From a virus: 46,647 nt of DNA. The notes below the pieces were generated by a model, which saw nothing but the letters and a program-made list of their open reading frames with translations, did not search any database and was not told the DNA's origin. A program made the translations under genes and the position numbers. Below are positions 25,498 through 35,079 of the stretch, in pieces; position 1 is the stretch's first letter; each line of letters starts with the position of its first letter. Location of the stretch: positions 1-46,647 of IMG/VR virus record IMGVR_UViG_3300036820_000029, one strand, 5' to 3'.

Positions 25498-27860
25498 TGT
25501 CGGAGTTGCCCCCCGTTGTTGTCGATTTTGAAGGCAACATTGAGGATCTGTCTGGCCAGATAGACGACCTCATCGCCCAGCTCGAATCACTCTCGGACGC
25601 CGCTGACAACCTGTCGGCTAGCTTCGATGGTGCGTCTGCGTCCGTAGACAACTTCCAGGCTTCCCTGGACGGTCTCGACGGCGCCCTGGACGGTGCATCC
25701 GCTAGCGCTGACGACCTCGACGCCTCCCTGGACGGTCTGGACGCTTCCCTGGACGGTGCGGACGCGTCGATGGACGGGTTCCTTGACAGTGCTGCGGCCC
25801 TGAGTGCTGCTGCTGACGAGACCGGCGCCAGCGTTGACGGTCTGACGGCCATGATCGACGGGATGTCTAGCGGGTTCGCCGGAACTGATGTCGCCAGCCA
25901 GTCCCTTGACGACGCCTTGATCGAGCTCGGTATCTCTGCTGACGACGCTGGGGTAAACCTCGACGCGCTCAGTGCGTTCCTGGATGGCCTGTCTGCCAGC
26001 ATGGCACTCACTGCCGGGTCCTCACAGGTACTTGATGCAGCACTGGCTGAGCTAGACCTCGATGAACTGGGTGAGGATGCTGACGCCGCTGGGCTAGATG
26101 CTTCGCTGGTGAGTATCGGTGCGGCTGCTACAGAAGCTTCTGCCGGCGTCGACGCTCTGGACAGCTCACTAGGTGTCGGTGAGGGCATGGTCGGCCTGAT
26201 GGCTGGCGCTATCATGGTGCTGATCCCGATCCTGGCCGGACTGCTCCCTATCGCGGTTGCTGTCGGTGCGGGCCTAGCCGCGTTCGCTGCGCTGGCGTTC
26301 CCTTCTATCGAGAAGGTAGTGGGCGCCCTAGGTGACACCAAGGCCCAGCTCGACAAGCTGCCCGCTCCCCTCCGTACCGCTGTCACGGAGATCGACAAGC
26401 TTAAGTCGAGCTACGAGAAGGCGGCCACCGCGTTCGAGCCTTCCGTGCTCAAGATCTTCAACTCGCTGCTGCAAGCCGCACTACCGCTGCTCAACTCGCT
26501 GGTGACCGTGGCTAACGCTGCTGTGGGTCCGATCAACAAGCTCGCCGAGGGGTTCGCTAAGGCCACTGTGTCTCCGCAGTTCAAGGAGTTCATCTCGTGG
26601 CTGGTGCAGAACATACCCGCGCTGTTCAAGGACTTCGGCGAGATCGTCGGTGCGATCGTCCAGTTTGCTGCTGCCGTGGTCAAGGCAGGCACCGCGATTG
26701 CTCCTATGGTTACGGGTATCCTGGTCGACTTCCTGAACATCATGACGAAGATCGCCAACTTCTTCTCTAGTCACCCCGAGCTCGCTAAGATCGCTGCCAT
26801 CTTCCTGCTGATCGCGGGAGCCGCACTGATCCTGGGTGCTGCTGTGGCGTTGCTGGCTGGTGCGTTCTCTCCGTTGACGCTGATCCTGATAGGTGTAGGC
26901 CTCGCGGTAGCCCTGATAATCACCCACCTCCACGATCTGGCTAATGCGTTCGACCAGGTCAGGCACAACCTGGCAGCAGTGGGCGACGCCTTCAAGAACC
27001 TCGGTGTCATGATCGGTGACGCCTTCAAGAACGCCTTCCAGCTCGTGAACAACTGGCTCAACACGATGTCTGCTGCCGTCACTAACGTCATGCGGAACAT
27101 CGTCAACACCATCCGCACTGAGTGGGAAGCTGCGGTATCCGCGACCCGATCGGTGCTCAGCAGCATCGGTGATGCCGTCACTGCCGGGTTCGATGCGATG
27201 CGCTCCACTGCCACCTCAATGATGAGCAGCATAGCTTCCGCCATCTCTACTGGGTGGGACGCAATCCGCAGTGCTATCACGTCTGCCATCAGCTCGATCA
27301 TATCGGCTGTCACCAGCGGGTTCTCTCAGATGGTGTCGGCTGCTGAGGCCGGTATCAGCCAGGTGGTCGGCGCAGTCGAGCGTCTCCCGGGTGAGATTGT
27401 CTCCGCGCTGTCCTCACTCGCCGGTCTCCTGGAAGGTGTCGGTGAGGCTGCGATGGAGGGCCTGCTCCACGGTATCGAGGCGGGCGCTGGAGGAATCATC
27501 AGCTACGTCGAGGGTATCGCTTCCAAGATCTCCGGTGCGTTCTCCAAGGTGCTGAGCATCTTCTCCCCGTCGCGTGTCTTCTACGCACACGGGCAGAATA
27601 TCCTGCTCGGCCTGCTGGGCGGTATGCAGTCGCTCACGCCCGACGTGCTGAACCACGTCACCGGACTTGCGAATGGCATGAACGCTTCGTTTGCGTCTCG
27701 GGCAGGTTCGGCAACTACCGGGCTCGGAGGTGGTGCCAGCAGCGGGGACCTGGTCGTCAACGTTGACGGTCGCCAGCTCCTGCGTATCCTGGGTCCGCAG
27801 CTCTACAAGTACAACCTGAGGAACTCCGGTCAAGTCACGGGGATCCTGAAGCCAAGCTAG
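25497..27860 (+). CDS. tape measure protein, 787 aa
   Basis: ATG 25497 overlaps the previous stop (TAATG). The N-terminal 120 residues are an Asp/Ala/Ser/Leu/Gly repeat (many DGLDASLDG-like units). Two hydrophobic regions (about 225-265 and 430-475; MVGLMAGAIMVLIPILAG, FLLIAGAALILGAAVALLAG) and a long helical, methionine/serine-rich C-terminal half are typical of tape measures. 787 residues would fit a tail of a little over 100 nm by the usual ratio. Confidence 0.85.
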   Translation: MSELPPVVVDFEGNIEDLSGQIDDLIAQLESLSDAADNLSASFDGASASVDNFQASLDGLDGALDGASASADDLDASLDGLDASLDGADASMDGFLDSAAALSAAADETGASVDGLTAMIDGMSSGFAGTDVASQSLDDALIELGISADDAGVNLDALSAFLDGLSASMALTAGSSQVLDAALAELDLDELGEDADAAGLDASLVSIGAAATEASAGVDALDSSLGVGEGMVGLMAGAIMVLIPILAGLLPIAVAVGAGLAAFAALAFPSIEKVVGALGDTKAQLDKLPAPLRTAVTEIDKLKSSYEKAATAFEPSVLKIFNSLLQAALPLLNSLVTVANAAVGPINKLAEGFAKATVSPQFKEFISWLVQNIPALFKDFGEIVGAIVQFAAAVVKAGTAIAPMVTGILVDFLNIMTKIANFFSSHPELAKIAAIFLLIAGAALILGAAVALLAGAFSPLTLILIGVGLAVALIITHLHDLANAFDQVRHNLAAVGDAFKNLGVMIGDAFKNAFQLVNNWLNTMSAAVTNVMRNIVNTIRTEWEAAVSATRSVLSSIGDAVTAGFDAMRSTATSMMSSIASAISTGWDAIRSAITSAISSIISAVTSGFSQMVSAAEAGISQVVGAVERLPGEIVSALSSLAGLLEGVGEAAMEGLLHGIEAGAGGIISYVEGIASKISGAFSKVLSIFSPSRVFYAHGQNILLGLLGGMQSLTPDVLNHVTGLANGMNASFASRAGSATTGLGGGASSGDLVVNVDGRQLLRILGPQLYKYNLRNSGQVTGILKPS

Positions 27861-27870
27861 GAGGGTAGCC

Positions 27871-30800
27871 ATGGCAGTAGCACTCGTAGGTCAGTCCACA
27901 CCATCCACAATCGGCGGCAACCCGGCTAGCGACGTCTACTCGGCGTACAACGGTGTGCCGTACACGAGTACGTACGGGAACACACTCATCATCGTAGGTG
28001 CGTACAACCTGTCCACGTTCGCGACCGCTGCTCCGATTCCGATGATGACACCGTGCGACTCGGCTGGTAACATATACCAGCCGCTCGGTCAGCTACCGGC
28101 TGGTGCCACCAACGCCAACCAGGCCAGGGTTGCTGCCTGGATCTGCCCGAATGCACGACCGATCACGTGGGCGTCTGTCTCGGCCACCACGATAGTCTCA
28201 GCAGCCACCACCTCCGTGCTGGAGTTCTCCGGTATGCCGCCGTGGGCTCAGCTCAGTATGACCACGGTCTACGCATCAACCGCAGGCACCTCGGTCTCCC
28301 TGTCTGGCCCGACCAACAGTGCGAGCTTCTGCCTGGGTGTAGCGGCTATCGGCACCACGGCCACCACGATCACGGGGCCGGGCGGTTGGACCACCGAGAA
28401 CCTGGGCGCTTCCCCGAGCAGCACCAACGGGCTGACCACGTCGTGCTCGTTCATGACCACCTCCAGCTCCGGGACCGTCACCTATGCGCCCACCATCGGT
28501 GTCTCTGAGGCTTACTCGGCGATGCTGTGTGCCATAACGCTGGCTCCTGTAGCGCCTACGCAGCCGAACAGCAACTACCCTCGGTTCATTACTGAGGTGC
28601 AGTTCGGGCGTAACCTGGGTGACCTGTCTACGGTTCCGTACAGCCCTGGTCCCGCGACCACAGTGCTGTCCATGCCGCTTGCTGCCACACTAACTGCGTC
28701 GGCTAGCTACACAATCGCGTCCACTGGCGGGATTTCCCTACTGGCGACCGTGATCGTGCCCGCTGCTGCCACGATTGACCTGAGCGACACTGCCGGGAAC
28801 GTCTACACCAACGTAGGGTTCGAAACGATCCCCGGTGGCGGGGTTGCATACGCGTACCTGTGCCTGGACCCGGTTTCGGTCACCACCGGGAACGTGTTCA
28901 CCTTCACGCAGTTCACCAGCCAGGCTGCCTTGATAACCGTGATCGCGGTACCTGGCGTGTGGCAGCTCGACCTGGTGTCCCCTCCGAGCACGGGGAGCTC
29001 TGCCTCTCCCACGGCGTCTACTGGCGCGCTCGGATCCCAGATGGACTTTGAGATCGGTCTGGTTGCCACTGACTCGGGTGTGCACCTGACTGGCACACCA
29101 ACCGGCTGGTACTCGATTGGTCAGTACACCGAGGGTACACTCACCTCGGACCTGTACTACCGCACGTCTACTCCCGGTGTGGGCTTCAACGCCAACGGTG
29201 GCGGCGACACGATCAGCGGGACTCTCTCTGCGTCACACGGCTGGGGTGCGGCCATCTTCGCCTTCAAGGTGATTGGCTACACGGACATCTCGCAGTACTG
29301 CATCGCCGGTTCGGAGTCTGAGCAGTTCAACTCTGCGCAGGGTCGTGAGTACGAGCTGTCTCAGCCGGAAGCTGGCGAGCTGAACGTACACCTCGACAAC
29401 CACCTGGGCTACTTCACGCCCACCAACACGTCATCTCCGTTCTTTCCCGGTGTGCTGGTGGAGGCTCCCATCCGCATTACTGCCATCTCTAACGGCAGGC
29501 AGTACGCGGTAGCCTCGGGGTACGTTGACCAGTGGCCGATGTCTTGGCCCGACCTGCCTCAGTGGGGCTTCACCGACGTCACTGCCACGGACACCGTCGA
29601 GTTGCTCACCAACTCGAACCTGCCTTCAGGGCTTCAGTGTGAACTGCGAAACGACTACCCGTACGTATACCTGACTGGTAACGAGAACTACTCGACCACC
29701 TCGATATCTACCAGCTCGTCGGGTGGCCTGTACTCGACCACTATTGCTAACGAGTGTGCCGGTGAGCTGGCTGTCAACGCCTCACTGTACAACCAGCGTA
29801 ACGGCTACTACAGCGACGGAGGGGCTACCGGTCTGTCTACTGGCGCTGGTGGTGCACAGGTGCAGACCGGTCTAGCTATGGCCTACTCTGGCACTCAGGA
29901 CACCGGGTTCGGCAACTCGAACTACAACGTAAACCTTACCGGTAGCGGGTACCTACAGAACTACCGTGGCCCGGGTGTCACATACTTCGACCCGCTCAAC
30001 TTGCCAGGACAGACTGCTGCTGGAGGTAATCTGACGCTGGAGTGGTTCTGCCAGGTGCCTGGTGTGGGCAATGGCACCATCCCTCAGTATGCCAGCGTAA
30101 CGCTGTTTGAGTCGGTGTCTCAGCCGAGTAACTTCCAGCTAATCAACAGCCTTAGCATCTCGGACCTGTACATATACACCGCGAACCTGAGTACCACCCA
30201 GCCCAAGATGCAGTTCTACGTGCAGACTTCAGGGGGTACCACTACCCAGCTCGCGCCGTACGTACCAAACCACACCATCAACAGTAACCAGCTAGCACCT
30301 ATCCTGTACCACTGCGTGATGACGATGGCTAACGTGGGCGCTTCCACCAACTACGCGTTCTGGTTGAACGGAGGAGTAAACGGTGCGCCTAACACCACAG
30401 GCACACTAAGCATGACTGGTAACTGGACTGAGTTCAGGCTAGGAGGTGCCAAAGGCAGGTATGGTGAGCTACCGTGGCTGTACAACTACACCATGGGACA
30501 CTTCGCTCTCTACCCGTACAAGCTACCGGCTCAGCGTATCCAGGCGCACTACCAGATGGGTGCTGGCACAGGTCTGCCGTCTCCTGCGAACGTGGAGAAC
30601 ATCTCGACGTACGACTACATAGCCGCCGCTCTGGCGTACTCTCGTGTGCCCGCTCAGGCTGCCGGTCCCGGCTACAACACACTGCCGGACATCGGGCAGA
30701 TCGGTCCCATGTACTCGATCGACAACAGCTCGACCATGGACACCATCAACACGGCGATCAACTCCGAGGGCGGTACGGTCTACTGCGACAAGCAGAACAA

Positions 30801-31449
30801 CATCGTCATCCTGGGGCGCAACTCGACGTACAACCAGCCCTCGTTCGTCACGTTCGGGGACAACGGCACTACGCAGATCCCGTACCTGCAAGACGGCACC
30901 TTCGGTTACGACGACCAGTTCGTCTACACCATTGCGCAGGTGTCACAGAGTACTGGTAACTCGACTGGAGTGACTGCGCAAGCTGAGAACTTCGGAGGGG
31001 ATTTGCAGGGTCAGGTGGCGTATGGTACACGAGCTGCTCCTAGTGTCACCGCGCAGGTCGTGCAGGCTAACGACGCGTTCGACCAGGTCAACTGGCGTCT
31101 GAACAAGTACAGCCAGGCGCATATCCGGTCCAAGGTAATCACGGTCGATGCTGCTTCACTTGCTGGTGGGGCTATCGACACGTACTACGCTGCGCAGGGC
31201 GGCGTAATCGGTGTACTCATGTCGTGCAACATCGGCACCGTCGTCAGCGTGCAGAAGAACCAGATGGGCGCTCCCGGTCTGTCGGAGCTCGGCATAATCG
31301 AGCACGTGTCCATCAGTGGCGGCCCGAGCATGCTCAAGTTCCAGTTCATCGTAAGTCCGTACGCAACTGAAGGAGACATCCTTCAATGCGACCAGGGTTC
31401 AGGAGCAGGGTCGCCCAGCTTGCTGGGCTCCAGTTCACTAGCGTGGTAG
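27871..31449 (+). CDS. large minor tail protein, baseplate hub/adhesin-like, 1192 aa
   Basis: ATG 27871 follows GGAGGGTAGCC. The N-terminal third is made of repeated Thr/Ser/Gly-rich beta domains (SVTTGNVFTFTQFTSQ). The middle QGREYELSQPEAGELNVHLDN matches the hub-like domain seen in actinophage minor tail proteins. A later part (SLSISDLYIYTANLSTTQ, GNWTEFRLGGAKG) suggests a concanavalin-like lectin domain. It likely contributes to receptor binding at the tail tip. Confidence 0.75.
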   Translation: MAVALVGQSTPSTIGGNPASDVYSAYNGVPYTSTYGNTLIIVGAYNLSTFATAAPIPMMTPCDSAGNIYQPLGQLPAGATNANQARVAAWICPNARPITWASVSATTIVSAATTSVLEFSGMPPWAQLSMTTVYASTAGTSVSLSGPTNSASFCLGVAAIGTTATTITGPGGWTTENLGASPSSTNGLTTSCSFMTTSSSGTVTYAPTIGVSEAYSAMLCAITLAPVAPTQPNSNYPRFITEVQFGRNLGDLSTVPYSPGPATTVLSMPLAATLTASASYTIASTGGISLLATVIVPAAATIDLSDTAGNVYTNVGFETIPGGGVAYAYLCLDPVSVTTGNVFTFTQFTSQAALITVIAVPGVWQLDLVSPPSTGSSASPTASTGALGSQMDFEIGLVATDSGVHLTGTPTGWYSIGQYTEGTLTSDLYYRTSTPGVGFNANGGGDTISGTLSASHGWGAAIFAFKVIGYTDISQYCIAGSESEQFNSAQGREYELSQPEAGELNVHLDNHLGYFTPTNTSSPFFPGVLVEAPIRITAISNGRQYAVASGYVDQWPMSWPDLPQWGFTDVTATDTVELLTNSNLPSGLQCELRNDYPYVYLTGNENYSTTSISTSSSGGLYSTTIANECAGELAVNASLYNQRNGYYSDGGATGLSTGAGGAQVQTGLAMAYSGTQDTGFGNSNYNVNLTGSGYLQNYRGPGVTYFDPLNLPGQTAAGGNLTLEWFCQVPGVGNGTIPQYASVTLFESVSQPSNFQLINSLSISDLYIYTANLSTTQPKMQFYVQTSGGTTTQLAPYVPNHTINSNQLAPILYHCVMTMANVGASTNYAFWLNGGVNGAPNTTGTLSMTGNWTEFRLGGAKGRYGELPWLYNYTMGHFALYPYKLPAQRIQAHYQMGAGTGLPSPANVENISTYDYIAAALAYSRVPAQAAGPGYNTLPDIGQIGPMYSIDNSSTMDTINTAINSEGGTVYCDKQNNIVILGRNSTYNQPSFVTFGDNGTTQIPYLQDGTFGYDDQFVYTIAQVSQSTGNSTGVTAQAENFGGDLQGQVAYGTRAAPSVTAQVVQANDAFDQVNWRLNKYSQAHIRSKVITVDAASLAGGAIDTYYAAQGGVIGVLMSCNIGTVVSVQKNQMGAPGLSELGIIEHVSISGGPSMLKFQFIVSPYATEGDILQCDQGSGAGSPSLLGSSSLAW

Positions 31450-31458
31450 GAGGGTATC

Positions 31459-33417
31459 ATGCCAGCACCACCTAGTCAGTGGGCAACATCCAGCGACTCG
31501 CCAATCTCGGCCGGACGCTTGAACTACGACATGTACACGTACGACAGCAACGAGTTCCACCCGACAGGTGTGTACTACGCCACCTACCGTCCCCTGTTTT
31601 ACGAGATCCTGGCTCCACTAGGTAGTAATACCCTGATCGCAGGCAGCACCTCTACCGGATCCAGGACAACTATCTCGTCCGGCCCCGGTAGCGGTACTGG
31701 ACTCGGTTACGCGCTACCCTTGTACGACACGTCAGGTGCGTGGGGCGCAGGAGCTGACACGTTGCAGGGTACCTACCAGTTCCTGCCGACTGTGCCTGGT
31801 TCAGACGGCAACGGCGGTGTAGGTGGCTACTACGTCATGTGCGGCTTCCTGGAGATGTCGGGCAGTAACGCGGGCAGTCGCATTCTGGGCGCAGACCTGG
31901 AGTACTACAACCAGAGCACTACAGTGCTGACCACAACCGGATCCCACCAGTCGATGGCTACCAACAAGAACAACTGTGCGTTCTACATGGACCTCGTACC
32001 TACCGGTATAGGTGCTTCGTGGGGGCAAGGCTCGTTCGGCTACAACTCGGGATACCCCTACGTCGATGCTGCGTTCATCCAGGACACCTCCCTGGCCACC
32101 TACACGGCGGTAGGCCCTAACGGCATACCTTCCACGGAGATAAGCAACGGCGAAGGTAGCCGTCACTGGGAGTTCTGGGCTGCGGTCAATGCCGGATCCT
32201 GGGGTCACCAGAACACCATCGGCACACCTACAGCTTCTTGGCCGGTTGGTGCCGACATCACCTCGACGGTTATGCAGGACGCACTGGCTGAGCCGCTACA
32301 GTGGCTCGGGTACCCTGTGTCGTTCCGTGCGGCTACGCAGGCTGGTCAGACGGTGAATGGTGCGACGGTGATGGAGTTCCCTCCCGGAACCAGCACCATC
32401 ATTACACCCACCGCGAGCGGGGAGGGTCACTGGAACGCGGCCGATACATACACCATCCCGGTTGCGGGGCTGTACCTGTTCCACGGTGTCGTGTCGATCA
32501 CCTCAGCATCTAACAGCGGGAACTTCAACGCTGGCGCCAACATCAACGGCACCTACTACTGGGGTCCTTCGTACGGAGGTAACGCGAGTACTGCTGGTGT
32601 TATCTCCGCGACCAAGACCCAGATCTTCAGCCTGAAGGCTGGTGACACGGTTCAGCTTATGGGCCGGTCTAGCCTCTCGATCAGCTCCGCAACCGGGTAC
32701 TACTCGCGATTCATGTTGCAGTGGCTCGGCGACAACGGTGCGGCCATAGGGGGACCCAGCAACATCGGCAACCCGGTCACCACGTACAGGGTCCCTGATC
32801 CGACCTTCCGCTGGCAGGCGGGTACTCCTGGTAACGTGCTACAGTACCAGTTCCAGCAGCACCTGGGGAACGACATTGGGTTCCTGTTCAACCGGCCGTA
32901 CTTCATGGGCTATCAGACCAGCTCCACGTCTCTCACCACCAACGGGACCTGGTCTAACGCTGCCGGTACCGGGATGGCGCTGCAAGACCGTACAGGCGCT
33001 GTGTGGGGTGACAACGGTGATCCTTGGGGTGGCTGGGTTTCTGCTGACACCTGGTGGACTGCTCCCGTCAACGGATGGTACCTGGTGGTCAGTGAGCAGA
33101 CGATCGCGACAACAAACGCGCCCACTGGACTGTGCGCAGGTATCGGATGCCCCAAGTCGGGCGGCAAGCTTCCTGCAACCGGCGGGAACGGCCCGACAGC
33201 GTCTCCCGACTGGTACCAGCACATCCTGCTAGCAAGCAGCCCCGCGCTGCCCAATGGTGCGACAGCAGCGGGGCTGTATTACCTGCTCGCTGGTGAGTCG
33301 GTGTTCATCGCTGGTCGGCCGGACGGTCCTGCCTCAGTGAACTTCTCCACCAACGTGGACATGGCGCCTCCAGCGTGGTCAACCACCCACATGGAAGTGG
33401 TCTGGATCGGGGCTTAG
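31459..33417 (+). CDS. minor tail protein with two C1q/jelly-roll-like domains, 652 aa
   Basis: ATG 31459 follows GGAGG. Two C-terminal units share the same plan: ADTYTIPVAGLYLFHG ... GDTVQLMGRSS ... FMLQWLG, and ADTWWTAPVNGWYLVV ... GESVFIAGRP ... HMEVVWIGA. This is the pattern of C1q/TNF-like jelly-roll modules in phage tail proteins, which often form trimers. The N-terminal part is Gly/Ser/Tyr-rich. Probably a receptor-binding tail protein. Confidence 0.7.
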   Translation: MPAPPSQWATSSDSPISAGRLNYDMYTYDSNEFHPTGVYYATYRPLFYEILAPLGSNTLIAGSTSTGSRTTISSGPGSGTGLGYALPLYDTSGAWGAGADTLQGTYQFLPTVPGSDGNGGVGGYYVMCGFLEMSGSNAGSRILGADLEYYNQSTTVLTTTGSHQSMATNKNNCAFYMDLVPTGIGASWGQGSFGYNSGYPYVDAAFIQDTSLATYTAVGPNGIPSTEISNGEGSRHWEFWAAVNAGSWGHQNTIGTPTASWPVGADITSTVMQDALAEPLQWLGYPVSFRAATQAGQTVNGATVMEFPPGTSTIITPTASGEGHWNAADTYTIPVAGLYLFHGVVSITSASNSGNFNAGANINGTYYWGPSYGGNASTAGVISATKTQIFSLKAGDTVQLMGRSSLSISSATGYYSRFMLQWLGDNGAAIGGPSNIGNPVTTYRVPDPTFRWQAGTPGNVLQYQFQQHLGNDIGFLFNRPYFMGYQTSSTSLTTNGTWSNAAGTGMALQDRTGAVWGDNGDPWGGWVSADTWWTAPVNGWYLVVSEQTIATTNAPTGLCAGIGCPKSGGKLPATGGNGPTASPDWYQHILLASSPALPNGATAAGLYYLLAGESVFIAGRPDGPASVNFSTNVDMAPPAWSTTHMEVVWIGA

Positions 33418-33938
33418 GGGTTTAGCAGGAACAGCGAGTAGGCTGAAACCTCATTGTTAATGGTTACGAATGCTGAGCCCTGCACATCATCCAAGGTAGC
33501 GGCGTCCGTAGAGGCTAGACCCGAGCCAGGCCACGAAAGTATGTATCCCTCTGCTCCCATGTATTCCGGCTCGATGTCCTGCCATATGTTCGGGCCGGTT
33601 GCGCACACTCGGAGAACGAGCGGCTCGGCCTGCGTGAACTCCGGTGAAGAGATACAGTAGCCGCTAGGTGAGCCACTCGGGTCGTACTCGAAGGTGTATA
33701 CGCCCGTGGTGCCGGTCGGCAGGGGTAGCCACCCTTCACGACCGTTTGCGGAAGGTTCGGCGATTATGGGAGCGTTCTTCTCTGTCGGACCAGGGACGCC
33801 CATGTAGAGCAGCTTACCTCCATCGTTGAGGATGGTGGTACACGGGAGAGAGCAGGTAGTTGCTGCCTCTGCGTGCACCGCTACCGGGATGAACAGGACA
33901 GAGAGGGCAGCGATCGCCGCTGCGAGTAGTTTCTTCAT
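33414..33938 (-). CDS. secreted protein, possible ricin-type beta-trefoil, 174 aa
   Basis: ATG 33938 is leaderless after TGG-TATACT. A clear signal peptide (MKKLLAAAIAALSVLFIPV, then AVHAEA) should export it. The mature part has pairs of cysteines (TTCSLPC, YCISS, RVCATG) and the stretch EPLVLRVCATGPNIWQDI recalls the Q-x-W repeat of ricin-type lectins. It is transcribed against the late genes, between the tail gene and the endolysin, like a moron. A role in changing the host surface or blocking superinfection is inference. Confidence 0.7.
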   Translation of the reverse strand: MKKLLAAAIAALSVLFIPVAVHAEAATTCSLPCTTILNDGGKLLYMGVPGPTEKNAPIIAEPSANGREGWLPLPTGTTGVYTFEYDPSGSPSGYCISSPEFTQAEPLVLRVCATGPNIWQDIEPEYMGAEGYILSWPGSGLASTDAATLDDVQGSAFVTINNEVSAYSLFLLNP

Positions 33939-33944
33939 AGGAGG

Positions 33945-33953
33945 AGTATACCA
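33945..33953 (-). promoter_or_regulatory. leaderless promoter overlapping the lysin ribosome-binding site
   Basis: TGG-TATACT (33950-33945), six bases CCTCCT, ATG 33938 on the minus strand. On the plus strand the same bases supply AGGAGGAG (33939-33946), the ribosome site for the endolysin gene at 33955. Confidence 0.7.
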
Positions 33954-33954
33954 C

Positions 33955-34743
33955 ATGTCAAGCATCACCATGTACGATAGTGTCAACATCAATGCCCTGC
34001 CCAAGGGTGCGGCTGCTTACGCGGGCTACGTGAATGGGATCTACAACACCTGGGACGCGCTCGTCAGCAAGTTTGAATCTAGCGGCGCGCAGCTCCTGAG
34101 CATCGACGTGTTCGGGAACGGGCCTGTAGCGCACTGCCTCGACGTCGAATCGGGAGACGCCACCAACGCCGACATCCCCGCGTGGGTGAACAAGGTCAAG
34201 GCGGAAGGTGTCAAGGTCCCCGTGATCTACACGTCAGCTTCCAACACGCAGGCCGTCATCAACGTCTGTATGGAGACCCTCAAGCTCACGCGGCAGGAGT
34301 TCCTCGTGTGGAGCGCCCACTACACCGGCACCGCACACATATGCGCACCCGCCATCTGCGGCTACCCTGCTGCGGACGCGACTCAGTGGTCAGACGACAC
34401 ACCTAATGGCTGCGACGCTTCCGAGGTCGCGAGCTACTTCTTCCCGTGGACTCTGGGCACCACTGCGCCAGCTCCCGCCGCCAAGGCACTCCCCGCCCCA
34501 ACCGGCCTCAGCGTCGTTCAGAAGACGGCGAGTTTCGGGTTCGAGTGGAATGCAGTCTCGGGCGCGAAGGGTTACACCGTCCAGCTTATCGAGCTTAACG
34601 GCACCAACGCGCAGACCGTAACCACGCTGACCAACGCCGTGGTGCTGAACAACCTCACGGTGGGCTGGCAGTACAACGTGCACGTGTGGGCGAACGGCGG
34701 GCCAGTTGCGCCACCGCACGCCAGCATCACGATTACGGTGTAG
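33955..34743 (+). CDS. endolysin, GH25-like/DUF1906-like glycosidase with FN3-like domain, 262 aa
   Basis: ATG 33955 follows AGGAGGAG. The N-terminal domain (about 1-170) starts ITMYDSVNINALPKG and has CLDVESGDATNADIP, VPVIYTSASN and LVWSAHYTG, the strands and acidic residues of GH25-like cell-wall hydrolases. A linker APAPAAKALPAP leads to an FN3-like beta domain (about 185-262). It would cleave peptidoglycan at lysis. No signal peptide, so a holin is expected. Confidence 0.85.
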   Translation: MSSITMYDSVNINALPKGAAAYAGYVNGIYNTWDALVSKFESSGAQLLSIDVFGNGPVAHCLDVESGDATNADIPAWVNKVKAEGVKVPVIYTSASNTQAVINVCMETLKLTRQEFLVWSAHYTGTAHICAPAICGYPAADATQWSDDTPNGCDASEVASYFFPWTLGTTAPAPAAKALPAPTGLSVVQKTASFGFEWNAVSGAKGYTVQLIELNGTNAQTVTTLTNAVVLNNLTVGWQYNVHVWANGGPVAPPHASITITV

Positions 34744-34921
34744 TCTCGATGTCGATGAAGTCGAACTCGTCGTTAGCCAGGAACACGTTCGCACATCGGA
34801 GCAGCGTCAGCATCACTGAGATGTCCTCGTTGCTGCACTCCGAGACGTCGTGACCCTCGACCGCTACCAGTACATCCGTTATAGTTTCCGCCAGGTCTTC
34901 CCTGGTGATACGCTCGCCCAT
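34733..34921 (-). CDS. small acidic protein, 62 aa
   Basis: ATG 34921 follows AGGGAGGG. Acidic, helical protein (MGERITREDLAETITDVL) with two cysteines. It is the last gene of the long leftward replication region and overlaps the lysin end by 11 bp. Function unknown. Confidence 0.65.
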   Translation of the reverse strand: MGERITREDLAETITDVLVAVEGHDVSECSNEDISVMLTLLRCANVFLANDEFDFIDIETTP

Positions 34922-34944
34922 GGTCCCTCCCTGTGGGTGAAATG

Positions 34945-34980
34945 AAGCCCCGCACCGAACCCTCTCTCGGTGCGGGGCTT
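34945..34980. terminator. terminator hairpin
   Basis: A 14-bp perfect stem (AAGCCCCGCACCGA, 34945-34958, with 34967-34980) and 8-nt loop. It lies between the 34988 and 34733 genes. Strong and symmetric, so it may stop transcription both ways. Confidence 0.8.
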
Positions 34981-34987
34981 CTGCTGT

Positions 34988-35071
34988 CTAGAAGCCGTGC
35001 AGTGCGCGCCAGCAGGCCAGGAAGACCCAGACGATCTCTTGCAGGAGAAAGTGGCTGATGTGGTGTCGCAT
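34988..35071 (-). CDS. tiny hydrophobic protein, 27 aa
   Basis: ATG 35071 has GAGG upstream. The product is one amphipathic or membrane helix (HFLLQEIVWVFLACW). It sits between a promoter (35159-35187) and the terminator at 34945. Short; moderate support. Confidence 0.45.
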   Translation of the reverse strand: MRHHISHFLLQEIVWVFLACWRALHGF

Positions 35072-35079
35072 GTTGCACC

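Noticed and set aside
25469-26398. Leftward 309-codon frame opposite the tape measure gene
   Set aside because: Ser/Ala-rich shadow of the repetitive tape measure start; no start signals.
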